Source: Amphritea atlantica (GTDB lineage Bacteria; Pseudomonadota; Gammaproteobacteria; Pseudomonadales; Balneatricaceae). Taken from it: 64,000 bases of DNA. The notes below the pieces were generated by a model. The model searched no databases, was not told the origin of the DNA, and saw only the letters and a program-made list of their open reading frames with translations. The stretch is from positions 79,769-143,768 of the forward strand of contig NZ_JAHKQE010000005.1 in NCBI RefSeq assembly GCF_018860855.1, in the 5' to 3' direction. Below are positions 55,055-64,000 of this stretch, in pieces; within the stretch, counting starts at the first letter, position 1, and every line of letters begins with the position of its first letter. A program made the translations under genes and the position numbers.

Positions 55055-56407
55055 TTAGTTACGTTGCGCAGAGACTTCTGCTTGATCTTCAAGAGTCAAA
55101 ACAGATTCACGATCCAGATTAAGAACGCTGAGCAACTCGCCCATCGCATTCAGTACTCGGAATTGAGTCAGTATGCGATCTTTATCAGCAGAGAGTAGCT
55201 CACGTCGCGCTTCAAATAGTTCATTCTCAGCATCTAGCAAATCAACCAAAGTACGGCGACCGAGGCTAAACTGCTGCTTGTAGGCATCCAGTGTTTTCTC
55301 TGCTTCAATAACATGCGCTTCCAGAAACTCCATTTGACGTTCTAATAACTGGTAGGCATTCCATGAGAGGCTCATACCTTCAGCTACTTCACGTTGTGCT
55401 CGGTCACGAATAGCACTGGCTTCCATCAGCTGGTAATAAGCTTCTTTCTTACGATAAGAATCAGCATTACCATTAAACAGGTTGTAACGCATCCGGACCA
55501 TCGCGGTCAGGTCATTGGTATAGCCCTCTGTACCATCGATATTATTATTCCACGTGCCACCCAGTTCTAACCGTACATCAGGATGAAAATCGGAATCGCG
55601 CGTCTTTAATTGCGCCACCGCAGCATCGACATCGAGCTGAGCCGATTGTAGTGTTGGGTGAACCTTGCCGGCTCGCTCTAACGCTTGATCATAAGAGACC
55701 GGTATAAACTCATCAACGGCATCAGGCTTAGCCAATCCAATCGCTTCCTGGCCAACGATTTTAAAATAACGGGCCTTAGCATCCAGAACATTGTTATCCG
55801 TTGCTAAATAATTAGTGTGCGCCCGACTCAGCCGTCCCTTCACTTGGGAGAGATCTGAAGCAGAACCTAAACCGTGCTCTGAACGCTTACGAATACCATC
55901 AAGAATTTCGATATGCGCTTCAAGGTTATCCGCCGCCAGAATCGATTCTTCCTCAGCATGGATCACCGTCATGTAGGCATCAGCCACCTCTAGTGTGGTG
56001 TTTTCAGCCACATTCCAGAGTTGAAAACGATGCGCTTCGGCTTCAGCTTTTGTCCGATCATTATCATTTTTAGTCCGCAGCCCATCGTACAACAACTGGC
56101 TCATGGTCAGCGAAGCTTCGCCGCGCTCTAGATCGACATAATCTGAACTACCAGTCGCTGTACGGGTAGTTGGACTATCGGTCCACTCACCACCCCAGCC
56201 TAAAGCCAGATCAACCGTTGGCTTATAGCCAGCCTTAGATACTCCCATCTGCTCGATGCGGCTCAAGTACTGGTTTTTTACAATCGCAACATCAGGTGAG
56301 TTACCAATAGCAAAAGACGTCGCTTCTACCAGTGTCTGTGACGAGACTGCACCCGACCACATCACCATCGCTAGCGCACTAGCTGTTATTTTATTTATAT
56401 GACCCAT
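55055..56407 (-). CDS. TolC-family outer-membrane protein of the type I exporter
   Basis: A 450-residue outer-membrane channel of the AggC/LapE type. Signal peptide [20 protein letters not shown], cleaved after VSS or close by. OEP repeats: [21 protein letters not shown], and [20 protein letters not shown] in the second repeat. It is the last gene in the adhesin operon order: adhesin, exporter, adaptor, channel. A separate TolC paralogue belongs to the RND operon. Confidence 0.93.
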   Translation of the reverse strand: MGHINKITASALAMVMWSGAVSSQTLVEATSFAIGNSPDVAIVKNQYLSRIEQMGVSKAGYKPTVDLALGWGGEWTDSPTTRTATGSSDYVDLERGEASLTMSQLLYDGLRTKNDNDRTKAEAEAHRFQLWNVAENTTLEVADAYMTVIHAEEESILAADNLEAHIEILDGIRKRSEHGLGSASDLSQVKGRLSRAHTNYLATDNNVLDAKARYFKIVGQEAIGLAKPDAVDEFIPVSYDQALERAGKVHPTLQSAQLDVDAAVAQLKTRDSDFHPDVRLELGGTWNNNIDGTEGYTNDLTAMVRMRYNLFNGNADSYRKKEAYYQLMEASAIRDRAQREVAEGMSLSWNAYQLLERQMEFLEAHVIEAEKTLDAYKQQFSLGRRTLVDLLDAENELFEARRELLSADKDRILTQFRVLNAMGELLSVLNLDRESVLTLEDQAEVSAQRN

Positions 56408-56442
56408 TGAACCGTTCCCCCCGGATAAAGTCCTTTTAAACG

Positions 56443-57933
56443 TTATCGTTCTCTTAATGCCTGCTGCTGGGCCTTAAAAATAGGCTTGAGCAGATAATCA
56501 AGTACACTCTTTTTGCCCGTCATGATATCAACTGTTGCCATCATGCCGGGAATAATTGGCAGCGACGTAGCACCCCGCCCTAAATCTGTATTCTCTGTAC
56601 GTACGCGGATTAGGTAATATAGATTACCCTTCTCATCTTCAATCGTATCTGCGCTGATATGTTCCAATGTACCCTTCAAGCCACCGTAGATCGAGAAATC
56701 ATACGCGGTTAGCCGAACGACCGCACTTAACCCCGGTCGTAAAAAAGCAATGTCCTTAGGTGATATCTTCGCTTCGATCAGTAGATGATCTTCAGTCGGT
56801 ACGATCTCAATCAAATCCATCCCCGGCTGAATAACACCGCCGATGGTATTAACAGAAATAGTTTTGATGGTGCCATGTACCGGAGACACAACCGTGGTCC
56901 GATCTACACGATCACGCAAGTTAACCTGAGCTTCCGTTTTTTGTTTTAATTCCGCTAAACTTTCATTTAGCTTTTGCTGGCTTTCGCTGCGAGCATTTAA
57001 CGCGATTTCACGACGTTTCGCAACCGACTCATCGATACTTAGCCGAACTTTAGGCAATAATAACTTCGCGCCCTCAAGCTCTTGTTTATAACTATTCAGT
57101 TCTCTTTCTAGTTTAATTAACTCAATTTCAGGAATGACGCCCTCATCGGCTAAGGGTTTAGTCATTTTTAGTTCACGCAAACCCAACTGATAAGAACGAT
57201 ATAGATGGCTTATTTTAGATTCGAGTTCTTTCGCTTCCTGATCACCCTGCTCAATCTGACGGCCAATAATATCTAACTGGTTGTTGAGGTTTCTCAAATA
57301 TTCACTTAACTGAGATTGTTCCCTATCGAGCAAATCAGGATTCCTTGCCTGCCAATCGGCATCGAGCGCGATAGGCTGTGGATCGATCTTCACCTGCTCC
57401 TTCCACTCACTCTTAGGCAATACATCATTGATGATAATACTTTCAAGTTCTGCCCGATGCCGAGCAATCGAAACCTCAAGATAAGCTTGCTCCTGCGCTT
57501 GCCCTCGAAAATCGGATAAGAATCGAGTTTCATCCAAACGTAACAAAGGCTGACCCGCTTCGACTTTATCGCCCTCTTTAACATACAACTCTTTAAGAAT
57601 ACCGCCTTCCAAATACTGCACGACCTGTATCTGTTGCGATGGAATCACGCTGCCTTCACCTCGAGTGATTTCATCCAACTCAGCAAAATATGCCCAGACA
57701 ATCGCCACAACAACAAAGCAGACCACTCCCCAGAGCAACATCTGTGAGCTTCGTGGCGTATCGAGCAAAACACTCGCAGCGGCGTTATCAATAAAATCAT
57801 GCAACCCGTCATCAACAGCGGTTTTGCCCTGTTTCGATTGTTTAACGGGTTTCACATCGGTCGCAACGTTACTCGCCTTTGACGTACTCTCTTCTGCAGA
57901 GGCCGAAACATTATCCTTAGGAAGATCACCCAT
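56443..57933 (-). CDS. HlyD-family periplasmic adaptor of the type I exporter
   Basis: A 496-residue adaptor (LapC/HlyD type). A cytoplasmic N-terminus precedes the single membrane helix near residues 63-85 (MLLWGVVCFVVVAIVWAYF), followed by ITRGEGSVIPSQQIQVVQYLEGG and a long coiled coil (about 160-330), then the beta-barrel with VVSPVHGTIKTISVNTIGG. The C-terminus ends in a helix (YLLKPIFKAQQQALRER). Its ATG overlaps the exporter stop as TGATG; AGGAGG lies 10 nt before. Confidence 0.94.
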   Translation of the reverse strand: MGDLPKDNVSASAEESTSKASNVATDVKPVKQSKQGKTAVDDGLHDFIDNAAASVLLDTPRSSQMLLWGVVCFVVVAIVWAYFAELDEITRGEGSVIPSQQIQVVQYLEGGILKELYVKEGDKVEAGQPLLRLDETRFLSDFRGQAQEQAYLEVSIARHRAELESIIINDVLPKSEWKEQVKIDPQPIALDADWQARNPDLLDREQSQLSEYLRNLNNQLDIIGRQIEQGDQEAKELESKISHLYRSYQLGLRELKMTKPLADEGVIPEIELIKLERELNSYKQELEGAKLLLPKVRLSIDESVAKRREIALNARSESQQKLNESLAELKQKTEAQVNLRDRVDRTTVVSPVHGTIKTISVNTIGGVIQPGMDLIEIVPTEDHLLIEAKISPKDIAFLRPGLSAVVRLTAYDFSIYGGLKGTLEHISADTIEDEKGNLYYLIRVRTENTDLGRGATSLPIIPGMMATVDIMTGKKSVLDYLLKPIFKAQQQALRER

Positions 57934-60113
57934 CAGGATTTCACCTCCTGTTTCGTCTTCTGCTGGTTAACGCCATCGCGTAACCAGTTAATAACCTCTG
58001 CTTTAGGTCCATCGGCAATCAAACGACCATTTTCAAGCACGATAATCCGATCAACAACATCCAAAAGACTCGATTTATGTGTACTCAGGATCACGGTTTT
58101 ACTACGATCCAAGGCTTTAAGTTGATTCATTAACCTTACTTCAGACTTACGATCTAGATGACTACTCGGTTCATCTAATAACATAATAGGTGGGTCCATC
58201 ACGATCGCTCTAGCAGCCGCGACTGACTGACGCTGGCCACCTGAGAGCTGTCGACCACCTTCACCAACCTGTCGTTCAAGGCCTTCTGGATCATGATTAG
58301 TAAAGGCGGTCACACCACCCCACTCGGCGGCGCGCAATAAATTTTCATCACTGGTAAAGGGAGCCCCCATCACGATATTGTCTCTGATGCTGCCAAAGAA
58401 CAGATGATTTTCCTGCATAATAGCACCGATATTGCGTCGCAAATCCGCCGGATGTAGCTGCGCTATATTGACACCATCGATACGCACATCCCCCTGCGTG
58501 CACTGATACAAGCCAAGGATCAACTTCTCTAGTGAGCTTTTACCTGCCCCTATACCACCAATCAGTGCCACCCGTTCGCCGGGCTGAATGGTAAAGCTGA
58601 CATCCTTCAGCGCGTAACTCTGCTGGCCTGGGTAGGAAAAGCAAACCTTATCAAATTCAATTTTGCCCTGCAGCTTAGGACGGCTGACGTAACTCTTACC
58701 TTCCTCTTCCTCGATAGGCATTTCCATGACCTGATTAATAAGGCTCATAGAGGCTTTAGCTTGATTGTATCGGGTTGCCAGCAATGACAGTTGAGCTAAC
58801 GGCTGTACCGCTCGTCCACCCAGCATCACCGAGGCAATAATCCCCCCCATACTCAGGTCTCCCGCCGCCACCAGATAAACACCCAGCACAACGATCCCGA
58901 CCGTCATCATTTGCTGTAAAAAACCGGATAAGGAGGATGCACCATTAGCCAGTTTTCGCGTTTGAATGTCATGCTGTCCCATCTTGCTGACAGCTTGCTC
59001 CCAAACCACCTGATACTGACTCTGCGCACCATTGATTTTAACCGCTTCAATACCGGTCAAACCCTCAACAAGGGTTGCCTGCTTTTGCGAAGCAATCTTT
59101 GATGTTAGCTCAATCTGCTTTGCCAACGGTTTTTGAATATATAGGCTGTAGCCAACTAAAATAATCATCACCGTCAGTGGCACAAGCACCAGCGGGCCGC
59201 CAACAACCCAGATCACTAAAAGAAATAACAGCGCGAACGGCAGATCAATCAATGCGCCGAGGGTCGCCGAAGTAATAAACTCTCGGATCATTTCAAACGA
59301 TTGTAAATTATTCGCAAAAGCGCCAACAGACAGCGGGCGGGCTTCTAATCTGATCCCCATCACGCGCGCAAATATTTTAGCGGACAACTGTAGATCCAGT
59401 TTTTTCCCAGCCACATCAATAAAATAAGATCGCAGATGTTTGAGTATCAGGTCGAAAACAAACACTAACCCAACACCAATGGCTAAGACCCAAAGGGAAT
59501 CAAACGCAAGGTTTGGCACAATCCGGTCATAGACATTCATGACAAACAAAGGTGACGCAACCGCAAAGAGGTTAATCAACAAAGAGGCGATCATCACATC
59601 TCTGTAAATGGGTACCGCACTGCGAAAAGTTCCCCAGAACCAATGCCCTTCCTGAGTGTCGAGGACATCAGGACTTCGCTGATCAAATTGATATTTTTTG
59701 CGAATATAAAATAGATGGCCGGAATAGATTTTTTCCAGCGCCGTCAATGATAACTCTACCTCACCATCACCACTTTCCGATTGCAATATCCGAGCGGTAC
59801 CCGCTTGGTGATTAATCGACATTAAGATACAACTGCCATGGTTGTGTAATAACAACACACAGGGCAATAACAGTTCATGTATCTCAGATAATGCTTGGTC
59901 CGCCAATCGAGCAGACAAGCCTGCACGCTCAGCCGCCCGAGGAAACAGCGCCAACGTTAATCGGTTATCAACGAGTGGTAAGCCACTACTCAATGAATCT
60001 TCAGAGGCGGGGGTTCCATAGTATTTACTCAAAAGAACCAGAGCATCTAGCAAAGGATCAACAAACTGTTCTCGACTGGTACCAAACACCCAGTCTGATT
60101 CTGATTGTTCCAC
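57933..60113 (-). CDS. Type I secretion ABC exporter with C39-like domain
   Basis: A 726-residue LapB/LssB-type exporter. Residues about 1-130 are a C39-like domain without the peptidase Cys (LLSKYYGTPASEDSLSSG... begins it), used for substrate recognition in RTX-type exporters. A 6-helix ABC membrane domain spans about 160-450; the nucleotide-binding domain (about 480-715) has Walker A GGIGAGKSS, signature QLSGGQRQSV, and Walker B IMLLDEPSSHLD. ATG 60113 lies 170 nt downstream of the adhesin stop. Confidence 0.95.
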   Translation of the reverse strand: MEQSESDWVFGTSREQFVDPLLDALVLLSKYYGTPASEDSLSSGLPLVDNRLTLALFPRAAERAGLSARLADQALSEIHELLLPCVLLLHNHGSCILMSINHQAGTARILQSESGDGEVELSLTALEKIYSGHLFYIRKKYQFDQRSPDVLDTQEGHWFWGTFRSAVPIYRDVMIASLLINLFAVASPLFVMNVYDRIVPNLAFDSLWVLAIGVGLVFVFDLILKHLRSYFIDVAGKKLDLQLSAKIFARVMGIRLEARPLSVGAFANNLQSFEMIREFITSATLGALIDLPFALLFLLVIWVVGGPLVLVPLTVMIILVGYSLYIQKPLAKQIELTSKIASQKQATLVEGLTGIEAVKINGAQSQYQVVWEQAVSKMGQHDIQTRKLANGASSLSGFLQQMMTVGIVVLGVYLVAAGDLSMGGIIASVMLGGRAVQPLAQLSLLATRYNQAKASMSLINQVMEMPIEEEEGKSYVSRPKLQGKIEFDKVCFSYPGQQSYALKDVSFTIQPGERVALIGGIGAGKSSLEKLILGLYQCTQGDVRIDGVNIAQLHPADLRRNIGAIMQENHLFFGSIRDNIVMGAPFTSDENLLRAAEWGGVTAFTNHDPEGLERQVGEGGRQLSGGQRQSVAAARAIVMDPPIMLLDEPSSHLDRKSEVRLMNQLKALDRSKTVILSTHKSSLLDVVDRIIVLENGRLIADGPKAEVINWLRDGVNQQKTKQEVKS

Positions 60114-60240
60114 TATTTCTTATTGCCTCTTCGGAATACTATCTATCTAAAGTATCGATTTAACAAAAACAAATCAACAACTTACGAACTTCCATCAAAC
60201 AAATACCATACGACTGTTTGATATCGCCTCATAGCCATAA

Positions 60241-60272
60241 AAATGGGCAGCTTCCGAAAAAGCCACCCATTA
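60241..60272 (-). terminator. Intrinsic terminator after the adhesin gene
   Basis: On the minus strand AATGGGTGGCTT pairs with AAGCTGCCCATT (wobble allowed) around TTTCGG and is followed by TTTTAT. It could partially uncouple the large adhesin gene from the exporter genes. Confidence 0.7.
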
Positions 60273-60283
60273 TGGTTCAACCA

Positions 60284-63200
60284 TTAAACGATCAGTTTAG
60301 ATTGATCTATAAGCTGAGTAAGCAACTCATTATTTGTCGCCGCCTGATCAATATTTAGATCCGTTTTCAAACTATCGAGGCTGACATTATCGAGTACGAT
60401 CTCCTGAACAACATCACCGGCAGCGCTATCCTTAACATTCAACACTGTATCGCTGTCGCTATTTTCAGTTAGGCTCAGGTAAGATTCAACGACACCGGAA
60501 GTTGTCAGTCCCAGAGAATCCAGCAGGTCCGATAGATCAATTTTATCCTCAGCAACGGTAAAGTCCTGAATAATATCGCTAGCTGGTGCTGCTGCACTGC
60601 CCTGGTCCCCCGCGTTCCACTCGAAAGTGTCCGCTCCAGCACTACCCATCAACAGGTCATCACCCTCATCACCTATCAAGATATCGTTTCCACCGAGGCC
60701 ATCGATGATGTCATCACCGGTAGTACCAACCAAACGGTCATCTCCAGAAGTAGCGGTGGTTTGGTATTTTTCAATCACCAATATCAACGGCTGATCCACA
60801 GAAGTATCACCATCATTATCCATCACACTGATAGTGAAGTTTTCGGTTACCGTATCGTTCGTTTGTTCCGTAGACATATAGGTGAAGTTGCCGGTACCAA
60901 AGTCAAGGTCCATACTACCTTCTTTCAAGGCGATGGTTTGGACTGGATTATCAGCATCATAACTGTAAGTCACACCATCATAGGTCAACTCTAAGATATG
61001 CCCGCCGTCTGCACCGAACACCACGCCAGTACTGCCATCATTGGTAAATAAGCTTCCCTGAATTGAATCGACTGTCGCCAACAGCTCTTCAGCCAAACCA
61101 GTTCCGGCAATGGTTGCATCAATCGCTGCCCGTTCTTCATTATCAATACCGTTATAAGCAATCGGTTCAAGATAGGTGACCGCTGCACCACCAAAACCAA
61201 CCGCATAGGAATCGATATTGTTATCAGTAACAAAATCTTCCCACTCAGTCTGATCCGAAGAACCAATTCTATCCCCGCGAGTCGGTGAACCATCGGATAA
61301 GAAGTAGGAAATATTCTTACCCCCTGAGAGATACCCTGAAGTTTCAGCGAAGGCTGTTTCTGCTGCCGCCAACGCAGCATCATAGTTAGTAGTGCCACCC
61401 ATATCAGAATCAGTTAATCCACTAATATAGTCCTTCGCATCCGAGATACTAATCCATCCCCCATCTGCAACCGTACTAGCACTACTGCTAAAGCTAACTA
61501 TCTGAACTGCTGTCTCACCAGTATCCGCATAAGAGTCCAACATGGTAATGAGTGCTGCTTTCATGTTAGTGAGGTTGTCGCCTCTCATACTTCCAGAGAA
61601 ATCTAAGATCAACATGATATTTGATAACACAACCGGCACTTGAATCGTATTACTGAGATCGCCACTGAAAGGACTATCATCCTCGATACGAATATTCAAA
61701 GTACCACTCGCACTCTGCGTTCCATCCGTGGCCTGTAAAGTAAGATCGAAGTTTAGGCTGTCTTCACTACTGGTATCCGAATGATCAACCGGCCCTAACA
61801 ATGTAACGGTATAGGTTCCATCATTGGCAAGCTCAATCTGGATAATATCAGTGCCATCAGCGCTACCCGTTAACGTTTGATCGTTATTACTCAACTCAAA
61901 CGTCACATCACTACCACCGGAGGTGAGTGTCGTACCATCCGATGTCGTCACCGTCGTCACTGCAGCAAATGTTGCCGCAAGCGCATTACCTGAACCATCA
62001 ACAGCAGTATAGTTTCCGGTAGAAACCGATTCGTCTGTTGTATCCTCAGACGCTGGATTAGTGTCAACAAGCCCTGTCGCAAGCCCTTCTTCAGACACCG
62101 CAGCCGCTTCTACAGCACTAATACTAGGTTTAGCATTAACTTCAATCACGGTGATATCGAGGTTTGCCACCGTCTGTGCTGTATCAACAACAACACCGTC
62201 AACGACTTCCTGAGAAGTCGCGGTAACCACTAAGGTATGAACTTCACTTTCACCATTTACTAGGTCGGTATGCCCAATATAACTTAGGTTATCCAAATCC
62301 CAGTTGGTCACATCAACTTCCGTATTGCCAGCCGTCGCCGTAATGCTATTAGTACCATCCGTTAAGGTAGACCCTTCTGGAATAGAAGAGATCACCACAC
62401 TACCGAGGACTTCGGAACCATCGGTATCAACCAGCGTTGAATCGATAGCCGTCAACTTAATCTGGGTATCTTCATAACCTTTGTTTAACTCTATAGGGTA
62501 ATAACCGCCATCAGTGCCCGTTGTTAGAATAAGGTCAGAATGGCTCCCTTGAGCTGCATCAACGGCATCAATACTCGGATACATATCAACCGCAGCGGTA
62601 TCAAATGCTTGGCTAGCGCCGCCATTCACACTCACATTCACCGACAAGTCACCAGGGCCACTGTGGTTATAGATATACATTTCAAAAGTATAATAGCCCG
62701 TTGCAGAGGCTGTAAAATCACCATAGGTCGTTACGGTACCCTGACCGATATTATCAGTCCCCACCGTCGATGTATCATAGGCCCCATAAGCATCTCCGGT
62801 CGTATCAACAATAGTATCGCCACCGATCTCAATCAGGAACGCATCATCGCTAAAACCATTGAACGACAGCGTAGTACCCGCTTCAAGGTAGATAACCCCA
62901 GAAGTGACTTCGATACTATCAACGGCGATATTGTCAGGACCATCGCCACCATCTCGATAAGGCTGAGTAGATACCTGAGTTGTTCCACCGGGAAGAGCAT
63001 CAGAAATGCCTTCCAAATCAACACTATCGATTAACGCACTATTCTGACCCACATTGGTATAGACCGTTGTCGTCAAGCCGACAGCGTCAGGTACAAAAGC
63101 TAGATCAACCACGTTATCGCCATTGTCTGCCTGAGTACCATTAACCGATAGGTTAGGGGCATCCGCATCAGGAGTCACATCGATGCTGAGTGTCGCCGGA

Positions 63201-64000
63201 GTCGTACTCCAATTACTGCCATCAGAAACACTGAAGGTAATGGAATCATATGAATTAAGTTGATCCCCTTCTCCAGCACTGTTGTAGTCATCAAAACCAG
63301 ACTCATGCAATGCAGGCTCAAAGGTCAACTGTCCTATATCGGCACTATCGATAACATTAGAACCCGCATTAAAGGTTGCTAAGTTAGCGGCTGTTATTTC
63401 TACGCCGTTAAACAATAACGTCCCATCCGTCGGCAGCGATTCGATCCGAATCATCTGCAGCGAATCTCCAGCATCAGCATCACTGAAACCAAAGCTTGCT
63501 GTAGTGAACGTTAGAGTCGTGTCTTCCAACGTATTCACAGTACTGTTGACAGCATTTGGCAAGTGATCATTATCTAGAATGGTACCCGTACCTGTTGCAC
63601 TGCTATTCGTGGTTGTGCCTGTTGTAACCGTTGCTGTCAGATCAAAGGTTTCATCCGTTTCAGCAATGCTATCTGAAACCGTCGCAGAACGTACCTGAAT
63701 AGAGGTCTCACCTGGCGCAAAGCTTAGGTCACCCGTTACGGCTTCCCACTGGCCAGAGACACTATCAAAGTATTCGAGGTTTGGAGTGTAATCCGTAGTG
63801 TCAGTAGCGCTCCCAGTATCAACCGTGGCAACACTAACACTAACAGTTTCAGTGCTCGGATTACTCAGGCTGATGCTGAATTCCATCTGCCCGCCTTCGG
63901 CCACACTTGGGTTGCTGACTGTCAACGTAGGAATATCGTTATCCAGATCGGAGCCCGGATCATTGCCGTCAGGGCCGGTACCATCATCGGTAATCGTACC
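60284..64000 (-). CDS. C-terminal part of a giant RTX/VWA adhesin (partial)
   Basis: The last 1,238 residues of a much longer secreted adhesin; the frame is open through the window edge (residues encoded at 63926-64000 read ...PGSDLDNDIPTL). In N-to-C order: a Calx-beta-like domain (about 25-145), cadherin/VCBS-like repeats, a T1SS-143-type repeat (ATFAAVTTVTTSDGTTLTSG), a VWA domain with MIDAS motif DFSGSM, RTX nonapeptides (GLGGNDILIGDEGDDLLMG), and a C-terminal type I secretion domain ending DQSKLIV. The architecture matches LapA/BapA adhesins. No N-terminal retention module or LapG cleavage site is visible as it lies beyond the edge. Confidence 0.93.
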   Translation of the reverse strand, partial: GTITDDGTGPDGNDPGSDLDNDIPTLTVSNPSVAEGGQMEFSISLSNPSTETVSVSVATVDTGSATDTTDYTPNLEYFDSVSGQWEAVTGDLSFAPGETSIQVRSATVSDSIAETDETFDLTATVTTGTTTNSSATGTGTILDNDHLPNAVNSTVNTLEDTTLTFTTASFGFSDADAGDSLQMIRIESLPTDGTLLFNGVEITAANLATFNAGSNVIDSADIGQLTFEPALHESGFDDYNSAGEGDQLNSYDSITFSVSDGSNWSTTPATLSIDVTPDADAPNLSVNGTQADNGDNVVDLAFVPDAVGLTTTVYTNVGQNSALIDSVDLEGISDALPGGTTQVSTQPYRDGGDGPDNIAVDSIEVTSGVIYLEAGTTLSFNGFSDDAFLIEIGGDTIVDTTGDAYGAYDTSTVGTDNIGQGTVTTYGDFTASATGYYTFEMYIYNHSGPGDLSVNVSVNGGASQAFDTAAVDMYPSIDAVDAAQGSHSDLILTTGTDGGYYPIELNKGYEDTQIKLTAIDSTLVDTDGSEVLGSVVISSIPEGSTLTDGTNSITATAGNTEVDVTNWDLDNLSYIGHTDLVNGESEVHTLVVTATSQEVVDGVVVDTAQTVANLDITVIEVNAKPSISAVEAAAVSEEGLATGLVDTNPASEDTTDESVSTGNYTAVDGSGNALAATFAAVTTVTTSDGTTLTSGGSDVTFELSNNDQTLTGSADGTDIIQIELANDGTYTVTLLGPVDHSDTSSEDSLNFDLTLQATDGTQSASGTLNIRIEDDSPFSGDLSNTIQVPVVLSNIMLILDFSGSMRGDNLTNMKAALITMLDSYADTGETAVQIVSFSSSASTVADGGWISISDAKDYISGLTDSDMGGTTNYDAALAAAETAFAETSGYLSGGKNISYFLSDGSPTRGDRIGSSDQTEWEDFVTDNNIDSYAVGFGGAAVTYLEPIAYNGIDNEERAAIDATIAGTGLAEELLATVDSIQGSLFTNDGSTGVVFGADGGHILELTYDGVTYSYDADNPVQTIALKEGSMDLDFGTGNFTYMSTEQTNDTVTENFTISVMDNDGDTSVDQPLILVIEKYQTTATSGDDRLVGTTGDDIIDGLGGNDILIGDEGDDLLMGSAGADTFEWNAGDQGSAAAPASDIIQDFTVAEDKIDLSDLLDSLGLTTSGVVESYLSLTENSDSDTVLNVKDSAAGDVVQEIVLDNVSLDSLKTDLNIDQAATNNELLTQLIDQSKLIV

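Overview
The window is chromosomal DNA of a Gram-negative gammaproteobacterium. Gene content (ectABCD with a dedicated aspartokinase, soxYZ, an RTX adhesin with its own type I exporter, several c-di-GMP enzymes, TtcA, TrmA, EpmC, a DUF1285 protein, SrkA) and moderate GC point to a marine or halotolerant member of the Oceanospirillales/Pseudomonadales; that placement is inference from content only. I saw no rRNA, tRNA, CRISPR array, integrase or transposase. Gene density is high and most genes are housekeeping or common accessory genes.

Layout. 0-1 kb: end of a gene translationally coupled to a cytoplasmic histidine kinase. 1.2-6.3 kb: alanine dehydrogenase, a 204-bp tandem repeat with large palindromes, uvrB, and an aspartate-type aminotransferase. 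6.4-12.6 kb: a TetR-controlled RND efflux operon (regulator, adaptor, pump, outer-membrane channel). 12.7-16.7 kb: an orphan periplasmic binding protein divergent from a PAS-PAS-GGDEF-EAL protein. 16.7-23.8 kb: MgtE, then the ectoine/hydroxyectoine operon ectA-ectB-ectC-ectD-ask divergent from a MarR-type ectR. 23.8-27.2 kb: an internally duplicated unknown protein, a 26-codon small ORF, an unknown protein coupled to dcd, and a short-form Mrp ATPase. 27.6-33.4 kb: a Cache-GGDEF cyclase, a LysR/VOC divergent pair with a C-rich heptamer repeat, and a K+/H+ antiporter. 33.5-39.6 kb: a three-module LplT-PlsC-acyl-ACP synthetase with a leader ORF, trmA, an HDOD protein. 39.9-45.3 kb: metG, a CYTH phosphatase, srkA, DUF1285, an MTHFR-like protein. 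45.5-48.2 kb: an operon of a dGTPase-like HD protein, yciH, a 41-aa membrane protein and a retropepsin-like protease. 48.4-50.4 kb: a copper/cytochrome oxidase assembly operon with a possible frameshifted gene in front. 50.4-54.9 kb: soxYZ, a lipoprotein, epmC, an enoyl-CoA hydratase, a UPF0178 protein and ttcA. 55-64 kb: a type I secretion system (TolC, HlyD, C39-like-domain ABC exporter) and the C-terminal >1,200 residues of its giant adhesin, running off the window.

Common threads are salt and envelope stress (ectoine, Mg2+, K+/H+, efflux, lysophospholipid repair) and surface attachment (two GGDEF proteins and a Lap-like adhesin). The least explained parts are the unknown proteins and small ORF at 23.85-25.68 kb, the binding protein/c-di-GMP enzyme pair, the coupled leader ORF of the aas-like gene, the 41-aa CxxC membrane protein, and the frameshifted ORF at 48.4-48.7 kb.
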